Positions 59,516 through 64,000 of a DNA stretch of 64,000 bases are shown here, piece by piece (within the stretch, counting starts at the first letter, position 1; each line of letters opens with the position of its first letter). The notes under the pieces were generated by a model. The model saw nothing but the letters and a program-made list of their open reading frames with translations, was not told the origin of the DNA and did not search any database. A program made the position numbers and the translations under genes. This DNA is from Streptosporangiaceae bacterium (GTDB lineage: Bacteria; Actinomycetota; Actinomycetes; Streptosporangiales; Streptosporangiaceae), in NCBI GenBank assembly GCA_019239975.1, contig JAFAZE010000091.1:1-64000 (forward strand), written 5' to 3'.

Positions 59516-59979
59516 CAGCACGTCCCGCCGTTGTTCAGCGGCCGGAAGCACTCGACCGGCCCCTCCGATGTCTCGGTGATCGTCAGCGTGAGCCCCGGGA
59601 TGATCGAGCTCACGGTCCCGGTGACCTGCACCCCGACATTGGTGCCCGGATTGCCCACGGGCACCACCTGGATACCGCCCAGGATCTTCGTGCCGAGCGA
59701 GTTGTAATAGTCCCTCGCCCTGGCGACGGCGTCGGTCTGCCAGGGCCTACCCGCCACGCCCGCCTCCTCTCGCGCCATCCTGGCGCCCGCCTGCGCGGCT
59801 GCCACCGCCACGCTGCGCGACTGGAACCAGAGCGCGAACTGCACCACCAGCCAGATCATGATGAGCAGCATGGGAGCGAGAATCGCCAGCTCGATGGCGG
59901 ATGAGCCGCGGTCGGCCCGTTTACCGCGACGGCGGCTTCTGGTTTTCCGCGGCACCACTTTCCCCAGCACGACTGCCAT
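59515..59979 (-). CDS. TadE-like pseudopilin (upstream copy)
   Basis: A 154-residue protein with a basic leader (RKTRSRRRGKRADRG), then SSAIELAILAPMLLIMIWLV, the TadE-type hydrophobic helix with its conserved Glu. The rest is extracellular: helix, then beta-rich (VGVQVTGTVSSIIPGLTLTI) ending FRPLNNGGTC with two cysteines (PVECF, GGTC). It is a minor pilin-like component of the Tad apparatus. It follows the Flp-type gene by 12 bp. Confidence 0.85.
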   Translation of the reverse strand: MAVVLGKVVPRKTRSRRRGKRADRGSSAIELAILAPMLLIMIWLVVQFALWFQSRSVAVAAAQAGARMAREEAGVAGRPWQTDAVARARDYYNSLGTKILGGIQVVPVGNPGTNVGVQVTGTVSSIIPGLTLTITETSEGPVECFRPLNNGGTC

Positions 59980-59991
59980 CCGGGCTCACGA

Positions 59992-60243
59992 TCACGGGAT
60001 TCCGTTGTTGTTGGTATTAATCTGGTTCTTCCGCGTGGTAACGACCTGGTTGATGACGATGAGGACGGCGACGGCCAGGCCGACCAGGATCGCGGTGATG
60101 ATCGCCAGCTCGATGGCCGAGGCGCCAGCGTCCTTGTTCCTCGCCGCGGCGCGAAGCCGCGCGATCCGCGCGCCGAGCAGCGCGTCGACGTACGCGGCTA
60201 CCGGGTTCTTGTCGACGACCGACCGGTAGGACAACTTACTCAT
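59992..60243 (-). CDS. Flp-type major pilin
   Basis: An 83-residue prepilin-like protein. A 40-residue basic leader (VDALLGARIARLRAAARNKD) precedes AGASAIELAIITAILVGLAV, the Flp pilin signature with cleavage expected before the Ser/Ala and a Glu at mature position 5. A very short polar tail ends KNQINTNNNGIP. The short length and single helix fit a Flp structural pilin. Its ATG overlaps the TadC stop by four bases (ATGA). Confidence 0.82.
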   Translation of the reverse strand: MSKLSYRSVVDKNPVAAYVDALLGARIARLRAAARNKDAGASAIELAIITAILVGLAVAVLIVINQVVTTRKNQINTNNNGIP

Positions 60244-61211
60244 ATCATTACCTCTTCACTTTCTTTCCCCGATCTTCGGGACGATTTCCCCAAGTCCTCG
60301 TATAAGGCTCCAATGAGGGTCTGTATCGCCGGGTAGATAAGGAAGACCATGAACCCCGCGGCCATGAGCATCTGCGCCACCAGCATGGACTGGGAGCGCT
60401 CGCCCGCCTGGCCCTCCAGGTCCGCCAGTTCCCGGCGGCGCAGGCTCACGGCGCGCGCGTTCAGCGACTCGCGCACCTTCGCGCCGTCGTCCGCGACCAG
60501 CCCGAGCGCGGCCGAAAGATCACGCAGCTCGTCGACCTTGACCTCCTCGCCGAGCGCGCCGAGCGCCTGCCATGGCGTCTGCCCGGTGATCCGCGCGTTG
60601 GCCAGCGCGTCCCTGATCCGCGACAGTGACCAGGTGCTGCCGATCTCGCTCGCCGACATGAGCGCCTCGGGCACGCCCCGCCCGCCGGACAGGTTCATGG
60701 ACACGAGATCAAGGAAGGCCCCGACCGCGTGCCGGAAGTCCTTGCGGCGCTGATCGGCCTTCTGCTTCACTTCCAGGTCCGGCAGGAAGAAGAATACGAT
60801 CCCGAAAATCAGCGCCACCCAGACGGGTATGATCACCGATACTTGAATTCCGGCTACTCCGGCGAGCGTGAACAGGATCGGTATGAGGATAAATCCGAAG
60901 AGCGCGAGGAGAACCTTCGTGGCGAGGTAATTCTCGAACGACCTGCCCACGATCGACAGGTTGGCCCGGACGGAGGGGAACTCCCAGCCCTGCTCGGCGC
61001 AGAACCGGGCCACGAACCCGCCGATGCTCCGCGTGACCGCGCCCTCCCTCTGGGCTCCCCGGCGTACCGGGCCTGCCGACTGGGCCGCGGCCCTGGCCGC
61101 GTCGAAGGCCGCCAGCTCCTGGACGAGGCTCTTGCGCCGCGGGATCAGCGCGAATATCAGCAGGAAAAGGCCACCGCCCACGAGGGCCCCGAGAACGAGC
61201 TCGACGGTCAT
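60240..61211 (-). CDS. tadC: TadC-type inner-membrane platform protein (T2SF family)
   Basis: A 323-residue membrane protein with a GspF-like cytoplasmic region (VKQKADQRRKDFRHAVGAFL, then LSGGRGVPEALMSASEIGST) between transmembrane pairs near residues 5-25, 105-150 and 285-310. It is one of two platform proteins that interact with the TadA ATPase to insert pilins. It starts at ATG 61211, four bases inside the tadB end, so translation is coupled. Confidence 0.88.
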   Translation of the reverse strand: MTVELVLGALVGGGLFLLIFALIPRRKSLVQELAAFDAARAAAQSAGPVRRGAQREGAVTRSIGGFVARFCAEQGWEFPSVRANLSIVGRSFENYLATKVLLALFGFILIPILFTLAGVAGIQVSVIIPVWVALIFGIVFFFLPDLEVKQKADQRRKDFRHAVGAFLDLVSMNLSGGRGVPEALMSASEIGSTWSLSRIRDALANARITGQTPWQALGALGEEVKVDELRDLSAALGLVADDGAKVRESLNARAVSLRRRELADLEGQAGERSQSMLVAQMLMAAGFMVFLIYPAIQTLIGALYEDLGKSSRRSGKESEEVMI

Positions 61212-62122
61212 GACGCGCTCCCCTGCCACGCGGCGACGGTCTCGGGGACGGCGGACGGAATCTCGACGGGCGCGGCGTCGAGCAGCCGCTCCGGCGGCTC
61301 GAACTTCGCCAGCCTCCGCAGCCAGACGAAGCTCGCCCCGTACAGCGCCGCCACCACCGCGAGGATCATCTGGCCGGTGAAGCCGCCGTACGGCTTGACG
61401 TAACTGTGGTCGAACAGCGCCAGAGCGAGCGCCAGGCCGACTGAGATGGCGACCACGATCTGCACGCTGCGCCTGGTCGCCCGGCGGCCCGCGTAGACCT
61501 TGCGGCGCATGTCCAGCTCCTCGCGGACCGAGGCGGACAGGGCGCCGAGCAGTTCCCGTAGCCCCGGGCCGCGAAGCCGGGCGTTGATGATGAGCGCCGC
61601 GATGATCAGGTCCGCGCCGGGGTCGTTGAGGTCCATCGCGAACCTCCGCAGCGCCTCGGGCATGGGGACACGCGTATGCATGCGGTCGACGAGCCGGGCG
61701 AGCGGCTCGCGGATGGAGGGCGCGGCGACGCGAAGCGAGGAGGGAATCGCCTGCTCGAGCCCGACGGCGCCGGCGATCGTGTCGCGCAGCGACTCCGTCC
61801 ACGTGGCCAGGCCCTCAAGGCGCGCGATGGCCTGCCGCTCGCCGGCCGCCCCGCCGATCGAGCGCCAGGCGAGGACCAGCAGCGCCATCCCGATGGCGGC
61901 CACGATCCATCGCGTGGCGATCAGCGTGAGCGCCCCCGCCACCACCGCCGCCAGCCCGCGCAGGCCGGCGAGGTCACGCATCTGCCGCTCCAGCCGGCTG
62001 GGTCCACGCCCGGCTGGTTTCGGCGGCAGCCCGCGGATCGCCGCGACGAGAAGGAACACGCCGCCGCCGGCCGCCGCGCCGACCAGCACTGCCAGGAGCG
62101 ACGTCGCCGTGAAGGAACTCAT
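61208..62122 (-). CDS. tadB: TadB-type inner-membrane platform protein (T2SF family)
   Basis: A 304-residue platform protein. N-terminal helix (FTATSLLAVLVGAAAGGGVF), helix pair near residues 65-95, then a cytoplasmic helical domain with WTESLRDTIAGAVGLEQAIP and NDPGADLIIAALIINARLRG, and a C-terminal helix pair (IVVAISVGLALALALFDHSY; MILAVVAALYGASFVWL). It works together with TadC above the TadA ATPase. ATG at 62122 overlaps the tadA stop by one base. Confidence 0.88.
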   Translation of the reverse strand: MSSFTATSLLAVLVGAAAGGGVFLLVAAIRGLPPKPAGRGPSRLERQMRDLAGLRGLAAVVAGALTLIATRWIVAAIGMALLVLAWRSIGGAAGERQAIARLEGLATWTESLRDTIAGAVGLEQAIPSSLRVAAPSIREPLARLVDRMHTRVPMPEALRRFAMDLNDPGADLIIAALIINARLRGPGLRELLGALSASVREELDMRRKVYAGRRATRRSVQIVVAISVGLALALALFDHSYVKPYGGFTGQMILAVVAALYGASFVWLRRLAKFEPPERLLDAAPVEIPSAVPETVAAWQGSAS

Positions 62123-63420
62123 CACCACCCGCTCCTTCTCGGGTCGAAGCCGAACTCCGCGAGCTCGTCGGCGCACGAGACCGGGGCGTGCGGCACCGCG
62201 CGGCCGTCGGGCCCCGGCGCGAACACCTCGCTGGACAGCACCCGGCCGTCCACGCCGGTCACCTCCCGGATGCTGTTCACGAACCTGCGGAGCCTGCCGC
62301 CCTTCGCGTACTCGTTCTTCTTGTCCTGGAAAACGACGAAGTCGATGGCGCCGGCGATCAGCATGTGGGTGGCCTCGACCGGGAGCCGTTCGGTCGCCTG
62401 GATGGCGTAGGTCGAGATGCGGTTGAAGACCTCCAGCGAGGAGTTCGAGTGGATGGTGGACAGCGAGCCGTCGTTGCCCTGGGTCATCGCGTTCAGCATC
62501 GTGACGATCTCGTCGCCGAGCACCTCGCCGACGATGACCCGGCTGGGGTTCATGCGCAGCGAGCGGCGGACGAGCTCGGCCATCGTGATCGCCCCCTGCC
62601 CCTCGCTGTTGGGCAGGCGCTCCTCGAACGCGACCACGTTGGGGTGCAGCTCGGGGAAGTGATCGAGGCCGAGCTCCAGCGCCCGCTCCACGGTGATCAG
62701 CCGCTCCTCGGGCGGGATCTGATTGGCCAGCGCGCGAAGCAGGGTGGTCTTTCCCGCGTTGGTCGCGCCGGCGATCATGATGTTCTTCCTGGCGGCGACC
62801 GCGGCCGCGAGGAACGACGCCGCATAGGGGCTCATCGTGCCGTTGCCCACCAGGTCGGCGAGGAACACCTTGCCCATCCGGGCACGCCGGATGGAGATGG
62901 CGGGCCGCAGCGTCACGTCCATGACGGCCGACAGCCGGGAACCGTCCGGCAGCCGCAGATCGAGCTGCGGGTTGGCGCTGTCGAACGGGCGGCTGGACAG
63001 GCCCGAGTACGCCGCGAGCACCTGGATGAGCTCGATCAGCTCCTCGTCGCTCTCGGCTACCGGCTCGCCCATCACCTCGCGGCCGTCGGCGTACCCGATG
63101 AACACCCGGTCGCAGCCGTTGATGTCGACGTTCTCTATCTGCTGGTCCTCCAGCAGCGGCTGGAGCCTGCCGACGCCGAAGAGCGCCGCGTGGATCGCCT
63201 CGGCGAGGTCCTCTTCCTCCTGGGCGCTGAGCGGAGCACGGCCGGCGATCAGCTCGCTGCGGGCGTGCTCCTCGAGCACCTGGGAGATGAGGGCCCTGGC
63301 GAACTGCCGCTCGTCCTCGGACGACATGGGGGGCATGCCCGCGGCGGCGTCGAGGCGCCGCTGTTCGGCGAGCCGGTCGCCCACGTCGCCGCGCAGCCGC
63401 TTGACGAGACCATGGTCCAT
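62122..63420 (-). CDS. tadA: TadA/CpaF secretion ATPase
   Basis: A 432-residue hexameric ATPase that powers the Tad pilus. Walker A at about 215-223 (AGATNAGKTTLLRALANQ), Asp and His boxes (ITVERALELGLDHFPELHPN), Walker B (NPSRVIVGEVLGDEIVTML), and the CpaF-type N-terminus (DDERQ... region with ENVDINGCDRVFIGYADGRE). The middle contains RPFDSANPQLDLRLPDGSRL as the N-terminal-domain signature. The start codon lies 6 bp after the TadZ-like stop. Confidence 0.92.
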   Translation of the reverse strand: MDHGLVKRLRGDVGDRLAEQRRLDAAAGMPPMSSEDERQFARALISQVLEEHARSELIAGRAPLSAQEEEDLAEAIHAALFGVGRLQPLLEDQQIENVDINGCDRVFIGYADGREVMGEPVAESDEELIELIQVLAAYSGLSSRPFDSANPQLDLRLPDGSRLSAVMDVTLRPAISIRRARMGKVFLADLVGNGTMSPYAASFLAAAVAARKNIMIAGATNAGKTTLLRALANQIPPEERLITVERALELGLDHFPELHPNVVAFEERLPNSEGQGAITMAELVRRSLRMNPSRVIVGEVLGDEIVTMLNAMTQGNDGSLSTIHSNSSLEVFNRISTYAIQATERLPVEATHMLIAGAIDFVVFQDKKNEYAKGGRLRRFVNSIREVTGVDGRVLSSEVFAPGPDGRAVPHAPVSCADELAEFGFDPRRSGW

Positions 63421-63426
63421 GTGCGG

Positions 63427-64000
63427 TCAGCTCCCCCTGCCGTTCGGTGCCTGTTCGGCGGGATCACCCGCCGGCAGGTCCGCCAGGCCGCCGATCCGGC
63501 GTGGGTCGCGAGGCGGTGACGGCTCCTCTCCCGCCCACCGGGGAGCGTGTGGCGGCCCGGCGTGGCGGCCGCCGGCGGCCGGAGGCTGGCCGGCATGCTG
63601 TGCCCCCAGCGGTATCGGCCCGGTTCCGCGGGGGCCGGCCCCGTGAGCCTGGCCGCCGTCCCACGGCGCGCGCTGCGCGGCCGTCGCCATCCCCACCGCT
63701 CCCACCGGAGGCTGCTGGGCCGGCAGCACCGGGTATCCCGGGCCATCCGCTCCCTGCGCGGGCGGTCCCTGCACGACTGGCAGCGCCGTGGCCATCTGCT
63801 GGGCGAGCTGCCGGGCGGTCCGGATCAGGCCGGTCCTGTCGAGCCTGCCGCCCCATTCACCGCGGAGCAGTTCGGCGCCTTTGGCATCATCGGCGAGGCC
63901 GCCGGTGATCCTGGCCGGCAGGCCGCCCTGCGCGATGGCGTGCCCGACCTCGGCCAGCGCCGCCCTGAAGCGCTTCTCCTCCGCCACGACGACCACGTCG
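63427..64000 (-). CDS. TadZ/CpaE-like (MinD-family) protein, partial at window edge
   Basis: At least 190 C-terminal residues; the frame is open at the right edge. The visible start (VVVVAEEKRFRAALAEVGHA) and LPARITGGLADDAKGAELLR, then GRLDRTGLIRTARQLAQQMA resemble the end of a MinD/ParA-like ATPase (septum-site/CpaE type) that localises Tad machinery. The last 100 residues are proline/glycine/alanine-rich and low in complexity. The Walker A part, if present, lies outside the window. The identification rests mainly on the position upstream of tadA. Confidence 0.6.
   Translation of the reverse strand, partial: DVVVVAEEKRFRAALAEVGHAIAQGGLPARITGGLADDAKGAELLRGEWGGRLDRTGLIRTARQLAQQMATALPVVQGPPAQGADGPGYPVLPAQQPPVGAVGMATAAQRAPWDGGQAHGAGPRGTGPIPLGAQHAGQPPAAGGRHAGPPHAPRWAGEEPSPPRDPRRIGGLADLPAGDPAEQAPNGRGS

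Overview
The window is about 70% GC and reads as chromosomal DNA of a mycelial or soil actinobacterium. The signs are strong third-position GC bias, GTG and TTG starts, an F420-type luciferase-like oxidoreductase, a SigK/RskA pair, a WXG100 protein, actinobacterial-type Tad pilus genes, secreted glycosidases with lectin or CBM modules, and families best known from Actinobacteria (DUF4331, DUF3516, DUF6328). The species cannot be read from the sequence. No rRNA, tRNA, CRISPR array, integrase or transposase was seen.

Layout. 0.1-8.5 kb: metabolic and transport genes (VOC protein, PNPOx-like protein, MFS exporter, NarL-type two-component pair, APC permease, GNAT, SGNH hydrolase). 8.9-21.1 kb: secreted and sugar-related functions. 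These are a GH59 galactosidase with ricin-type lectin, a LapA-like protein, sigK-rskA facing a Tat-peptide/DUF4331/small beta-protein operon, a FAH-family enzyme, and a LacI regulator beside a GH92 alpha-mannosidase that carries two 20-bp-phased operator-like repeats upstream. 21.8-23.3 kb: divergent XRE regulator and methionine aminopeptidase sharing a palindromic promoter. 23.8-26.3 kb: a type VII-like polymorphic-toxin cassette (WXG100, toxin with a low-GC tip, immunity candidate, decayed second immunity copy). 26.3-51.9 kb: mostly housekeeping and regulatory genes (second NarL-type two-component pair, MarR, DUF885 peptidase, DUF3516 helicase, PrmC-like methyltransferase, OtsA, topoisomerase IB, CYTH/CHAD protein, cysteinyl-tRNA synthetase, long-chain acyl-CoA ligase, TypA, large LuxR ATPase).

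64.0-52.1 kb, all on the minus strand: a Tad (Flp) pilus locus. It runs in order TadZ-like (partial at the edge), TadA, TadB, TadC, Flp-type pilin, two TadE-like and one TadG-like pseudopilin, mostly coupled by ATGA or TGATG overlaps. A membrane LysM-BTAD regulator follows, then a tandemly duplicated two-gene module of lipoprotein plus exported beta-rich protein. This duplicated module, with its membrane regulator, is the strongest candidate for a poorly described system here.

Intergenic DNA is unusually rich in short tandem repeats (15-71 bp units). It also holds a dispersed family of palindromic elements ending in TCATGATCRCGGAA, found at 21.5, 23.4 and 52.0 kb, with a diverged relative at 11.35 kb.
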